DNA of 29,718 bases from a virus. Made by a program: the position numbers and the translations under genes. Positions 6,839 to 15,552 of this stretch are shown here, piece after piece (the first letter of the stretch is position 1; each line of letters opens with the position of its first letter). Where the stretch lies: positions 1-29,718 of IMG/VR virus record IMGVR_UViG_3300038954_000411; one strand, given 5' to 3'. Under the pieces are notes generated by a model. That model was not told the DNA's origin. It ran no database searches and saw only the letters and a list, made by a program, of their open reading frames with translations.

Positions 6839-8227
6839 AGACTTGCAGGCGCGGAAACCCCTGGACACGAAGCGATCCGACGGCGCGCTGCCGAGGACCA
6901 GTGCGAACACACCCGCGCGAACACCGCCGAACCAGCCGCCGCCGCGGATAGCCGCGCGTAGCGCCGTGGGATTGAACCAATATCCATCCTGCCCATACGA
7001 AGTTGATCCGGTGCCGTCGCTGGTGGCCGGAATTGCCAACGGGCCGAGATTGGCGTCGCTGCGCAGCGTGAGGATGCGATTTCCGCTCGACATCCCGGCG
7101 GTGACGTCAGTCTCCACCAATTCCAAAATCTCGTACGGCCCAGACGCTGGCGTGTCAGCGCCATCGACACTCAGTACGTTCGCAGTATTGGAGTCGATGT
7201 AGTACAGGTTACCACCCGCATCATAGAGAAAATTGCCCGCGAACTCGTCGGTTATCCAATCCTTGTTGCTATCCGTCAGTGAGCCCGCCGCCGTGCCGGT
7301 GCTCTCGCCAAACGGAGAGCCACGCAACGACAAATCATCGTTGGCGTGGATGAGTACGTAGCCATCCTCGCCTGCGCCGGTGATTTCGTGTGGCGTAGTA
7401 CTATCATCGTCCAAATTCTCCGGCAAGAGGAATAGGCCACTTACCCACTCCCAGATATTGCCATTGAGGTCGGCGACACCATCGCCGCGCCAATTGTGAC
7501 TCCACGTCACCGGTCCGCTGCCAGTCAGCGCCGAGTCGTGCGCCCCCCGATCCGCCAGCGCCCAGTCGCGGATGCCTAGTTCGTCGGGATATTCGGCGTC
7601 ACTCGGCGGATTTGTGTCGCCGTTCGGCCCGCGCGGCTGGGTGCCTAGCTCCGCCGCCTCAAACGCCAGCCGCGCCCACACTCGCGCTGGCGTGAGAAAC
7701 CAGCCTGGACCAGCGTTGCACGCGGCCTTCCGCGCCTCCAGGTACGTGATCTCTCGCCACGGGCTGACGCCGGGCTTGCTATCTACTCTAAAGGTCCCAA
7801 CTGGCGCGCCGTCGCCCACGTTAGGATTGTCGTCCCACGGCGTCGCGGCCATCTGGCTGCCAGAAAATTTCTGAATCACGCAGCCGTCATAACCGTAGGA
7901 ATTGAGCGTAGTTGGCGGCAAATAGACACAATGCCCGCCATGAGTATCTTCATAATTCATAAATGTCGCCTCGGCGGCTTCCAGGCGCTCCGTCAGGTCG
8001 TCGAAATCCCCTTTTACGTCGCTTCCTGCCGGATCACCCTCCACGGCATCCCCGTCCGCGTTCCACACGGCGAGATCGCCATCGTCGCCTGCCGTGCCGG
8101 ATACCAGGTCGTCGTCCGCGCCGGTGCGGTCGCTGATCGCTGAGTCCAGCTCGCTCAATGGCGAGTTGAGAACATCGGCATCCAGCAAATCTCCGTCAGA
8201 GTGTGGTGTGTGATGATTAGTTGTCAT
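6833..8227 (-). CDS. DGR target: tail receptor-binding protein with C-type lectin (FGE-like) fold
   Basis: A 464-residue protein. Residues 1-90 are polar and acidic with a short coil (LTERLEAAEA), probably the attachment to the tail. Residues 95-464 resemble the formylglycine-generating-enzyme version of the C-type lectin fold used by many DGR targets, including DLNGNIWEW at 253-261 and the ending GFRACKSL. Residues 423-462 are the variable region (plus coordinates 6842-6960). Codons that are Asn or Lys in the template have become Gly, Phe, Val, Ser, Asp or Arg at about ten sites, while scaffold residues such as RAGVFAL and AP are kept. ATG overlaps the stop of the upstream propeller gene (ATGA), with GAGGGGG as ribosome binding site. 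Predicted role: switchable host-surface binding. Confidence 0.92.
   Translation of the reverse strand: MTTNHHTPHSDGDLLDADVLNSPLSELDSAISDRTGADDDLVSGTAGDDGDLAVWNADGDAVEGDPAGSDVKGDFDDLTERLEAAEATFMNYEDTHGGHCVYLPPTTLNSYGYDGCVIQKFSGSQMAATPWDDNPNVGDGAPVGTFRVDSKPGVSPWREITYLEARKAACNAGPGWFLTPARVWARLAFEAAELGTQPRGPNGDTNPPSDAEYPDELGIRDWALADRGAHDSALTGSGPVTWSHNWRGDGVADLNGNIWEWVSGLFLLPENLDDDSTTPHEITGAGEDGYVLIHANDDLSLRGSPFGESTGTAAGSLTDSNKDWITDEFAGNFLYDAGGNLYYIDSNTANVLSVDGADTPASGPYEILELVETDVTAGMSSGNRILTLRSDANLGPLAIPATSDGTGSTSYGQDGYWFNPTALRAAIRGGGWFGGVRAGVFALVLGSAPSDRFVSRGFRACKSL
6842..6960 (-). repeat. DGR variable repeat (VR)
   Basis: The 3' end of the target gene, aligned ungapped with TR at an offset of 549. 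All 19 substitutions are at TR adenines, and one of them is synonymous (a GCA to GCG Ala codon). The 3'-most 19 bases (6842-6860, up to the last codons before the stop) are identical to TR and are the likely initiation-of-homing region. The substitutions show that mutagenic homing has happened at least once in this lineage. Confidence 0.95.
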
Positions 8228-9900
8228 AAATCCCCCTCGTTAAATCCGAGTAATCTTCCTTTTCCTATTTTCAAGCCAAGTCCCATTTCGATATGCATAC
8301 CCATCCTGAGCGGCACTCCGATGCCGCCCAAGTCATCCAGCGTCAATGCCCGGAACGCCGGTTTGGCATCGGCCCCGGTGCTCGGGCCGGCCAGTACGTG
8401 GTTGGCGGCCTGAGTATCCAGGTCAAGCGCCTGTGTGGAAAGATCGAGGATCGCCTGGATCTCCGCGTTGTCTAACGTGACAGCGTCGTGAAACTCATCA
8501 TCGATCCCCGCCAGGTGCGCCGCGAGATCGTCTACATCATCCACCTCGGCCGGCGATGCATCCGGCGTGTACGTGCTCGGCTCCCAGGTGATATCTAGTT
8601 TATCAGGATCAATGATATCGTCTTGCGGGATTCCACTCTGCACTTGCCAATTGCTTCCATCGTCCCGCGCATAGTTACCATCATTCGCAGGTCCTGGCAA
8701 ATGTCGTTTTAGACCGTTATATGCAATATCACTCGCGTGTTTGTCAGCGTGGTTAATATCCCAGGCGGCGCGGTCACCTGCCTGAGGCGTTCCACGATCA
8801 GCGCCAGCATAATCTGGCATTTCTACTGCGTGTGTGCGCACGATGCCCGACTCATTGACAGCCTGAATCCCCATCCTTGCCAGTCCACCGCAATCGTATG
8901 GAATGCTATCGGTATATGGTGCTGCATCCGGCGATGATCCAGCAATACCAACCGGTGCCGTATCATCTTCACCGTACAACGCGCCAATAACGTGGGGTTG
9001 TCCTGTTCCGTCTAATGTTAGCCCGATCAGCATCTGATCGGTATCGTCACCACTCCAGGGCGCTATTAAGGTTGGAGTGTAATCAATAGCCCCGGATGAC
9101 GTGAATGTAGACCATCCATCGTACGTACTTCGCAATTGACCATCCACCATAGACCGCTGATGATTGGCGTCGCTCGGATCGAACCACATCCGGCCATATC
9201 TCGCCGAGGGTATGCTTGTACCTAGATACGATATACCAGATGGTGTGATCTCAGCGAATTCTTCATCGTTCCACCGATTGATGTAGCCTGTTGCGGTCAG
9301 TGGATTGACGGAGACCCATCCTAGCGCATTAATCCCATCGGTTGTGTATGAGTACCAGGTTGTCCCCGCATCATCACTGACCTTAAATGTTCGCGATCCG
9401 CCGGCACCGCTGCTTACCGGCAGATATAACGTATCCCCTACGGCTCGAATGGAGCCGCAACCATATGTATACCATCTATTGGTATACGCAGCATTTGTCG
9501 CTGTCCAGGTATCCCCGTGATCATCCGAATACGCTACCCAGTACCCTTTGCCTCCTGTTGTTTCAAATGCCACCCACAGGCGGCTGCTCAATTTATCCAC
9601 ACAAAACCCGTGGATGTTATTTACGGTGCCATAATCTGTCAGATCATCACATTGATCGATGGTCAATATACTCTCCCACGCACCCTCCACGCGCCTGTAC
9701 AGCGTTCGAGAGCCATCCAGGAGCACGTACTGATAATCGTTCGGTTCCTGGCTGCACAACCAGAACTCCAAACAATCGGTAGTCGGAAGACCCTCATTAA
9801 CCTCCGTCCAGGTTGGCTGCGTTTCTGGACCGTCGAAATCATTGGTGTAATATACACCGTTTGATTGGGTAGCAACGTAAATGCGCTTAGGCCACGTCAT
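8224..9900 (-). CDS. Tail protein with Asp-box beta-propeller N-terminus
   Basis: A 558-residue protein. The N-terminal 250-300 residues carry sialidase/BNR-like repeats: RIYVATQSNGVYYTNDF and two Asp boxes, SDDHGDTWTA and SDDAGTTWYS, with W-rich strands between. This predicts a beta-propeller, though no sialidase catalytic set is evident. The C-terminal part has fibre-like features: NHADKHASDIAYNGL, DDDIIDPDKL-like spacers, and an ending GMHIEMGLGLKIGKG. It follows the hub/beta-helix gene with a TAATG overlap and is coupled to the DGR target by ATGA. Likely function: a distal tail fibre or adaptor supporting or accompanying the diversified lectin. Host glycan binding is possible. Confidence 0.75.
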   Translation of the reverse strand: MTWPKRIYVATQSNGVYYTNDFDGPETQPTWTEVNEGLPTTDCLEFWLCSQEPNDYQYVLLDGSRTLYRRVEGAWESILTIDQCDDLTDYGTVNNIHGFCVDKLSSRLWVAFETTGGKGYWVAYSDDHGDTWTATNAAYTNRWYTYGCGSIRAVGDTLYLPVSSGAGGSRTFKVSDDAGTTWYSYTTDGINALGWVSVNPLTATGYINRWNDEEFAEITPSGISYLGTSIPSARYGRMWFDPSDANHQRSMVDGQLRSTYDGWSTFTSSGAIDYTPTLIAPWSGDDTDQMLIGLTLDGTGQPHVIGALYGEDDTAPVGIAGSSPDAAPYTDSIPYDCGGLARMGIQAVNESGIVRTHAVEMPDYAGADRGTPQAGDRAAWDINHADKHASDIAYNGLKRHLPGPANDGNYARDDGSNWQVQSGIPQDDIIDPDKLDITWEPSTYTPDASPAEVDDVDDLAAHLAGIDDEFHDAVTLDNAEIQAILDLSTQALDLDTQAANHVLAGPSTGADAKPAFRALTLDDLGGIGVPLRMGMHIEMGLGLKIGKGRLLGFNEGDL

Positions 9901-12023
9901 TATTCCACCCCCACCGGAGCAGTAGAACCGGTTGCACGTCCGCCTGTTACGTTGATCTCAGCCAACATTGCATAGTATGCATAACCATTGCCGCTACCGG
10001 ACTGGGCATTAACCACGCAATCATTGACGTAAATACTCACCTCGTCAGTATCCGAATCTGCATAGATTCCATACGCATCCCCGGTGCCATCTTGTTGCAC
10101 GTCAACCGTGCAACCGCTGACCCGTGCTACGCCGTTGCCCGGGCCAATAATGCCTCGGAGGTCATTGCTATCATTGGCCGTTCGCTCAACCGTGCAGCAC
10201 TCCAGCGTCGTTTCGGCGCTTAATGTGATCTCTCCGGTAAGCCGACTTGCCCAGCGACTGATTCCAATGTAATGCACGCCGGCAGCTAATGTGTGATCAT
10301 CGCCAATCGTCACCGGCGGTATCCACACCACATCACCGGTATCTGCCGCTGCACTCGCGTTATCCAATCCCGATGCGCTCGCAGCATACAATCCGCGTAA
10401 ATCACTGCCTGCATCAAATAGATAGATATACTTCTGGCGCGTCAGATAGGTCGCGGCTGGTATCCCCCCCAATGCCTCGGAATCATCAACCACACCGTTG
10501 GCGTTGCTGTCGTAGATGCTTTTGAGCATATCGCCGCTGGCGCCTCCAGCGATGGCCGCTGTTGCCTTGGCATCCGTCGTCGCCAGGCTATCCGTCGTTA
10601 CCATATTTTGCTGTGTGCGTCGCTGCTCCAGCTCGGCTAGCAATACCTCCAGCCGGTCCGTTCGACTGCGAGGCGTCAGGCGCACCTCGCGCTCGGATAT
10701 GCGTACGCGTGTAACCTGAACATCAATATCACGATATGGCACCACGTCGCGCAGCGTCACAATATCCCCCGCGCGAATGAAAAAACCGGGCCAAATAGAC
10801 CCATCTGGCCGTTTCACGTGAGCGCCGGCTTCTAACCTCATCGCCGGCACCGGCCAGGCATTATCAGCCAGAAAAATCTGTGCCAGCGTCCGAGCTTCTG
10901 CCTGTGTTGTCTTTGGCACGTCCAGCGTCCGCTCTCGTCGCCCATATTTCTCTATCGAATTATCATTTGTGTACCAATCAGAAACCCATCCGTTCGGCAG
11001 TCGTGCCCGAACGGCGTTGAACACGTCCTCGCGATCCCATTCTAGCTCAATCCGATCCAGGAAATCGGGCGTAATCATCCAGTCTGGATCATCTGACCAG
11101 GCGCCAAAGACAACCTGTCTATCGTAGATCGAAAAAACGAATGGCTCCGAGCCGTTGCCTAATGCCGACATATCGTGTAACGCCGTCAGTGACGTGTTCA
11201 TCCCCCCCTGGTACACGGCTCGTGAAACCTCCTGGTCTGTTGCTGATATATATTTTCGCTCCAGATCTAGATTGCTGTTATCTAGAATCGACTCGACGAT
11301 ATCGCTCGTCGTGACCGGATACAGCGTGCGCACCACGACATTGGTTAATATCGCCGTCGCTTCTCCCGTCCCCGCACCATTTTTGGTCAGCACCCACGTC
11401 ATCTCGCTGGCGTCGCTAACCGTAATTGCGACATCAGTCTCTGTATCAGATGTTGTCGACCACACGGTCGACCCATCGGCTTGTAACGCCACCACCCAGG
11501 AACCGCTGGAGATCGTCACTTCCACGTGTGCCTCGATACGCACGATCCCCGCCCCCAGCTCAGCATTGCTCTCTGGATACGTACACGCCACCGCATCACC
11601 ATCAATATATTCTACTGTTGATGCTGCGCTGCAATATACGCGATTATTATTATCTGCTGATAGACCATCAGTCGTCTCGTCATCTGGCGCCCAAAGCCGA
11701 TATCGCGGATCGCTAAATACTCGCCACAATTCCTCATCGGCCAGATGCTGTACCTGCCCGATCGCTTCCACGCGCATTTGCAACCCGCGCAACCGCAGCC
11801 GCGCTAAATCCCCGCGCCACAATGTCTGGCCTGCGCCCCAGGCCTCCAGTTTTCCCCCGGCCCACCCGCCCACCAATCGCCAAAGATCGCGTTTGGGCGC
11901 ATTCATTTCTAACCGCGCTTCCCACCAGCCCCCTGGAATCTGCGATTCCAGCCGATAGGATGCCACGCGTTCGGTGATATCGATCCGTCCTGTCAAATCG
12001 GTGTCGAGGATAAATTGAATCAT
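9900..12023 (-). CDS. Tail hub / minor tail protein with C-terminal beta-helix
   Basis: A 707-residue structural protein. Residues 1-130 look like a tail hub domain (ITERVASYRLESQIPG, WEARLEMNAPKRDLW). About 160-235 looks like a jelly-roll insertion, and 240-460 like the second hub half (SDIVESILDNSNLDLERKYI, DREDVFNAVRARLPNGW). After a linker, residues from about 540 contain short beta repeats resembling a right-handed beta-helix (TTLECCTVERTANDSNDLRG, RVSGCTVDVQQDG), a fold used for tailspikes. The ATG has no ribosome binding site but lies nine bases after the copy-2 promoter-like motif, which would give a very short leader. Position after the Dit-like gene fits siphovirus tail-tip order. 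Confidence 0.75.
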   Translation of the reverse strand: MIQFILDTDLTGRIDITERVASYRLESQIPGGWWEARLEMNAPKRDLWRLVGGWAGGKLEAWGAGQTLWRGDLARLRLRGLQMRVEAIGQVQHLADEELWRVFSDPRYRLWAPDDETTDGLSADNNNRVYCSAASTVEYIDGDAVACTYPESNAELGAGIVRIEAHVEVTISSGSWVVALQADGSTVWSTTSDTETDVAITVSDASEMTWVLTKNGAGTGEATAILTNVVVRTLYPVTTSDIVESILDNSNLDLERKYISATDQEVSRAVYQGGMNTSLTALHDMSALGNGSEPFVFSIYDRQVVFGAWSDDPDWMITPDFLDRIELEWDREDVFNAVRARLPNGWVSDWYTNDNSIEKYGRRERTLDVPKTTQAEARTLAQIFLADNAWPVPAMRLEAGAHVKRPDGSIWPGFFIRAGDIVTLRDVVPYRDIDVQVTRVRISEREVRLTPRSRTDRLEVLLAELEQRRTQQNMVTTDSLATTDAKATAAIAGGASGDMLKSIYDSNANGVVDDSEALGGIPAATYLTRQKYIYLFDAGSDLRGLYAASASGLDNASAAADTGDVVWIPPVTIGDDHTLAAGVHYIGISRWASRLTGEITLSAETTLECCTVERTANDSNDLRGIIGPGNGVARVSGCTVDVQQDGTGDAYGIYADSDTDEVSIYVNDCVVNAQSGSGNGYAYYAMLAEINVTGGRATGSTAPVGVE

Positions 12024-12032
12024 ACTGCGTGA

Positions 12033-12054
12033 ATAACCCGCATTATATGCGCTA
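12033..12054 (-). promoter_or_regulatory. Phage-specific promoter-like motif, copy 2
   Basis: Minus strand TAGCGCA-TATAAT-N5-TTAT in the 66-base gap before the hub gene. Here the hexamer is a perfect TATAAT (12042-12047). A start site six to eight bases downstream would leave a leader of about 12 bases before ATG 12023, consistent with the missing ribosome binding site. A TATTTCC palindrome sits about 20 bases upstream. Confidence 0.62.
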
Positions 12055-12073
12055 TCTAATCGATTTAATTGAG

Positions 12074-12089
12074 TATTTCCCAGGAAATA
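12074..12089. promoter_or_regulatory. TATTTCC-CA-GGAAATA palindrome, operator-like
   Basis: A perfect 7-bp-arm palindrome with a two-base centre, in the gap between the Dit-like and hub genes and just upstream of promoter motif copy 2. The reverse complement of the whole 16-mer recurs exactly at 28363-28378, and a close relative lies at 17934-17949. Candidate binding site of a phage dimeric repressor. Confidence 0.5.
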
Positions 12090-13421
12090 TCACGGAATCA
12101 TTGCGTATCGTGGCCTGGCACGGATGTGCAGTCGAGCCGTTCGCAGCGCCTCTGCGCCACCGCCGTAAAGCGCCAGTACCAGCATCTGCTCGTTGGGGGG
12201 TGTAGGGCCAGGTAATGCCTGCGGCAACATATCATCCGGCCAGAGATGAATTCGTCGGCCCCAGCCGTTGACAATTGGCATTCGTTCATCACCATATCGA
12301 TACACCAGCTCATCGCGAATACCATTATCCTCGATGCACGTACCTGGGAGCGCGTTGTACCCCTGGAATTCGAGAATGCGATACTGTTGCATCGGCACAA
12401 ACATTAAAAAATCCAGGTTTCTATTCGCGCTACCCTCCAGCCAGACGCTCATATCGTAGCGCGTGGGATGAGTATAGCCGCCCGGCGGCAACATAACAGC
12501 ACCTAGATCTGTCCAGCCGTGCTGACCGTCGACGCTCTCCAGCGTCTGCATTCGGCTGACCTCGTATCCCACCGAAAGCTCCCAGGTTCCCGATAATTCG
12601 CCAAAGGCTAGCGCGCGATACATCCCTACAAAATCCACCAGCGATGTATGCGCTACGTCCCAATGGAATCGATTGGACCTTCCATATGCATTGTTGCTAT
12701 ATTCGGTGCCAGATACCACGTGAGCACTATCAGCCTCTTCACCCTCCAGCGTGAGTATCGCGGGACGATCAGACCAACCCAACGCGACCTTGCCCAATCG
12801 TCCCTCGCTATATGTGTTACGAACGACAATCATCGCTGGAGTTGGAACATCACCCTCCGGTGCATCTACTAGCACCCAGTTGTTATGCCCCTCCTCATCG
12901 TCATCGTGATTGTAAATATCACACGTATTAGCAAATGACCAACCAGTAGACGTGTTGGCCACCTGACAGACAGTTTCCTCCCCGTGCCAATACGGCGCTC
13001 GCTGAATCGTCACCTCTAGCGTTTTACCTGAACTACTGTCAAAATCAATTTTTCCGCCATACAGATCGGCCTCATACCACTCGCCCGCTTCGTGTCGATC
13101 ATCATCGCGTACCTGTATCACTGTACGCATATCCTGCCGGAAACCCTCGGACCAATGTCGCGCTCTGGTTAGCGCGGCATTCAGCGTGCGTAGATAACCT
13201 GGCGCATCGCATCGCGCTGAAAGCACTAACGTCTCCTCGACGTTCTCTACACGATGCCCGACGGGTCGAGACCCAATTCCTGTTCCACGAGTCCAATCTA
13301 CATCCTCTGGTGGCGCTTGCGGTACATACTCCAGGATGTCCAGTGGAGGAGATATATTCGTAGTCGTAATCTCTTCGGACTCAGTTGTCCATTCAATTCG
13401 CGCCAGCCGGAATTGTAACAT
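12090..13421 (-). CDS. Distal tail protein-like (Dit-type)
   Basis: A 443-residue tail protein positioned after the tape measure. Its N-terminal 150 residues have the pattern of distal-tail proteins: an early beta domain (LQFRLARIEWTTESEEI), a helix used for ring packing (LRTLNAALTRARHWSEGF), then strands leading to KIDFDSSSGKTLEVTIQRAP. Residues 180-443 look like galactose-binding/jelly-roll modules (SFANTCDIYNHDDDEEGHNN, LSGTWELSVGYEVSR), perhaps a carbohydrate-binding insertion. It starts with a TAATG overlap on the tape-measure stop. Alternative: a minor tail protein unrelated to Dit. No catalytic motif is visible. Confidence 0.7.
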   Translation of the reverse strand: MLQFRLARIEWTTESEEITTTNISPPLDILEYVPQAPPEDVDWTRGTGIGSRPVGHRVENVEETLVLSARCDAPGYLRTLNAALTRARHWSEGFRQDMRTVIQVRDDDRHEAGEWYEADLYGGKIDFDSSSGKTLEVTIQRAPYWHGEETVCQVANTSTGWSFANTCDIYNHDDDEEGHNNWVLVDAPEGDVPTPAMIVVRNTYSEGRLGKVALGWSDRPAILTLEGEEADSAHVVSGTEYSNNAYGRSNRFHWDVAHTSLVDFVGMYRALAFGELSGTWELSVGYEVSRMQTLESVDGQHGWTDLGAVMLPPGGYTHPTRYDMSVWLEGSANRNLDFLMFVPMQQYRILEFQGYNALPGTCIEDNGIRDELVYRYGDERMPIVNGWGRRIHLWPDDMLPQALPGPTPPNEQMLVLALYGGGAEALRTARLHIRARPRYAMIP

Positions 13422-15484
13422 TACATCATCCCCCGAGACCGCAGCTCGGAGTTTAAACGTCGCCCGACCACTTCGCTCACGCGGTCTGCGACGTATTCAA
13501 TATCCATCTGATCATTCACCGCAAATGGTCCTACCTGGCCAATTTGGATCATCACCTCACCGCCACGCTCGCGAGCGATCATCGCCCGCGACTGTGTATT
13601 GCTGTAAACCCGAGACCCGGCTGGTAACCGCAACAATTCCGGACCACGTTCACCTACCCAGCTCCACCCCGACGTTGATACCATTCCGCCCACCTGATAC
13701 CCAGGCTCTTCTCCACCGGGACCACCACCCCCATTATCGTCATCCCCGCCGTTCCCTCCATCTCCACTGCTACCATCAGCGATCACCTCAATACGATAAG
13801 GAGAATTTTGTACCAGACTGCGCAAATTTTGCTCTGTAGCACCTAAACTGTCGGAAAATCCCAGCATCTGCCCCGAGGCTGTGCTCGCGTCGCTCCCCAG
13901 CCCCTGGACCGGCCTGCGCAAATTATGCATCTCATTCGCAACATTCGTCGGTACATCGTCGAATGCGCGATATAGATCGTGGATCTTAACGGTTCCATCC
14001 TCCGCGTCCTCAATGAGGTACCCCAGGGCCTCATCAACATCTTCGAGCGGAATTTTATTGCTCTCAATCGCCGCTGCCAGATCAGGCAAGGTGCTGGCCA
14101 GTGCGATTGATTTTTCGTCCATTATCCCATATGCCGTTCCAATTTCAGTGACCGCCTTGGAATATGCCTGTGCCCCCATTTTCTTCGGGTCGAGCATCCC
14201 CATCAGCTTACTCGCAACCTGCTGATCCGTTGCATTTTTCAGGCTGGTCGCCAGATCAGCGGCAGCCCTGGCATGCTCCTGCAACGCTTCAGTTGCCTGT
14301 TTGTGCGGTCCAAAACTGCCGCTGGCCACGCCAGAAGCCGCTCCCATCGCATCGGCCATCGCCTGATAGCGTTGGCCCATTGTCCGAACGACTTGCCGGT
14401 GCGAGACATAATTCTCATTCGCCGTATGCAAAATCCCGGTATGATTTTGTAATTTGGCGCTGAGCGGGTCCATCACTCCGTCAAGCTCACTCATACCGCG
14501 TTGAGCCGCCCAGGCCTGCCGGCTGAGGACGCCCATATTTTCGGCTACGATGGCGTTGCTCTCGGCACTCAACAACGCTGATCGAGCCTCTGCCCTATGG
14601 ACAGATGACAGCTCATTTGCTGCCTCTGCGGCATCCAACACGCCATCCACATATTCCTCGTATGTGATCGCCGTAGACGCCACGTGCTCTTCGTGCTCCT
14701 CCTGTGCTTCATTCAGTCGCTCATTCCAGGTGATCAACAATTCGGCCGTCTCGGCGGCATCGGCTAATACAGGCGTCAACCGCTCGCCTATTTCGACCTT
14801 AATATCTTGCAAGGTGGCTTCTAGCCGCTCAAACGCCAGCTGGTTGTCGTCAACCGCTGGCCCCAATCGCTCCAGGGCTGCACGCCCCTCCTCCATCACG
14901 GCCAGCTTGAACGCCTCATCGTCTCCTACTGCCTTTTTGAGCTCGTTCCAGCGTTCGCGAACCCTCCCGCTCGCAATCCCAAATTGATCCAGCCTGGGTA
15001 TCGACTTATTAGCCAGCATCGCAGCGAAATCATCCATCGCCTGCGCTGCGTCCATTCCCATCGACGCGCCCAGCCGGGTGGCCATCTCGGTAACCGTTGC
15101 CAGCTCCTCAGAGCTGTCTGCCAACCCCATCTGCAAGAGCTTGTTGGCATTCGCCATCATCTCCATTTCGGACATCGCACCGCGCGTGGCGCGTTCCATT
15201 GCCGCCAGATTAGCCTCGGCCTGCGCCGTGCCGCCCGAAATGTTTTCGAACGCCTGTGTCGTTCGTTGTGATTGCGCTCCCAGCTGTGCCAGCTGATATA
15301 CGGCTTTCGCTGTTTCGACTGTAGCAAATGATGCCAGCGCAGCACCAGCAACCTGTAGCGCTCCTCCGAGCTTATCGGATGAGCTCTCAACATTCTGCAT
15401 TCGGCCCTCAACCTGATCGAGGGCCCGGCTGGCGCCTCTATCCTTGCCTTTGAGCAGAATCTCTAATGTCGTTCGCCGAGACAT
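13421..15484 (-). CDS. Tail tape measure protein
   Basis: A 687-residue, mostly helical protein in the tape-measure slot after the frameshifted chaperones. The N-terminus has the usual KGKDRGASRALDQVEGRMQN repeat-like start and a hydrophobic Ala-rich stretch (GGALQVAGAALASFATV). Residues 90-270 are coiled coil (ATVTEMATRLGASMG, AFERLEATLQDIKVEIGER). The C-terminus has a Gly/Asp-rich linker followed by VGGMVSTSGWSWVGERGPEL and LPAGSRVYSN, a common tape-measure end motif. Using the usual 1.5 angstrom per residue rule, this corresponds to a tail of roughly 100 nm. No lytic domain is seen. The ATG lacks a strong ribosome binding site and is separated from the chaperone gene by a terminator-like hairpin. 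Confidence 0.9.
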   Translation of the reverse strand: MSRRTTLEILLKGKDRGASRALDQVEGRMQNVESSSDKLGGALQVAGAALASFATVETAKAVYQLAQLGAQSQRTTQAFENISGGTAQAEANLAAMERATRGAMSEMEMMANANKLLQMGLADSSEELATVTEMATRLGASMGMDAAQAMDDFAAMLANKSIPRLDQFGIASGRVRERWNELKKAVGDDEAFKLAVMEEGRAALERLGPAVDDNQLAFERLEATLQDIKVEIGERLTPVLADAAETAELLITWNERLNEAQEEHEEHVASTAITYEEYVDGVLDAAEAANELSSVHRAEARSALLSAESNAIVAENMGVLSRQAWAAQRGMSELDGVMDPLSAKLQNHTGILHTANENYVSHRQVVRTMGQRYQAMADAMGAASGVASGSFGPHKQATEALQEHARAAADLATSLKNATDQQVASKLMGMLDPKKMGAQAYSKAVTEIGTAYGIMDEKSIALASTLPDLAAAIESNKIPLEDVDEALGYLIEDAEDGTVKIHDLYRAFDDVPTNVANEMHNLRRPVQGLGSDASTASGQMLGFSDSLGATEQNLRSLVQNSPYRIEVIADGSSGDGGNGGDDDNGGGGPGGEEPGYQVGGMVSTSGWSWVGERGPELLRLPAGSRVYSNTQSRAMIARERGGEVMIQIGQVGPFAVNDQMDIEYVADRVSEVVGRRLNSELRSRGMM

Positions 15485-15529
15485 AATTCACAATCCCGCT
15501 TATTACCACTAACCAAAAACTGTAATTCA

Positions 15530-15552
15530 AAAGCACGGGATTCCCGTGCTTT
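15530..15552 (-). terminator. Intrinsic terminator-like hairpin after tail chaperone gene
   Basis: A 10-bp perfect stem (AAAGCACGGG / CCCGTGCTTT) with a three-base loop, followed on the minus strand by TTTTGAATT. It overlaps the stop codon of the frameshift product. It stands inside the late operon, between the chaperones and the tape measure, so it probably acts as a partial terminator or mRNA-processing signal rather than a full stop. Confidence 0.65.

Noticed and set aside
6783-6980. Short open frame with sequence like the one over the TR
   Set aside because: It is the VR read in the wrong frame; the similarity comes from TR/VR identity, not from a repeated gene.
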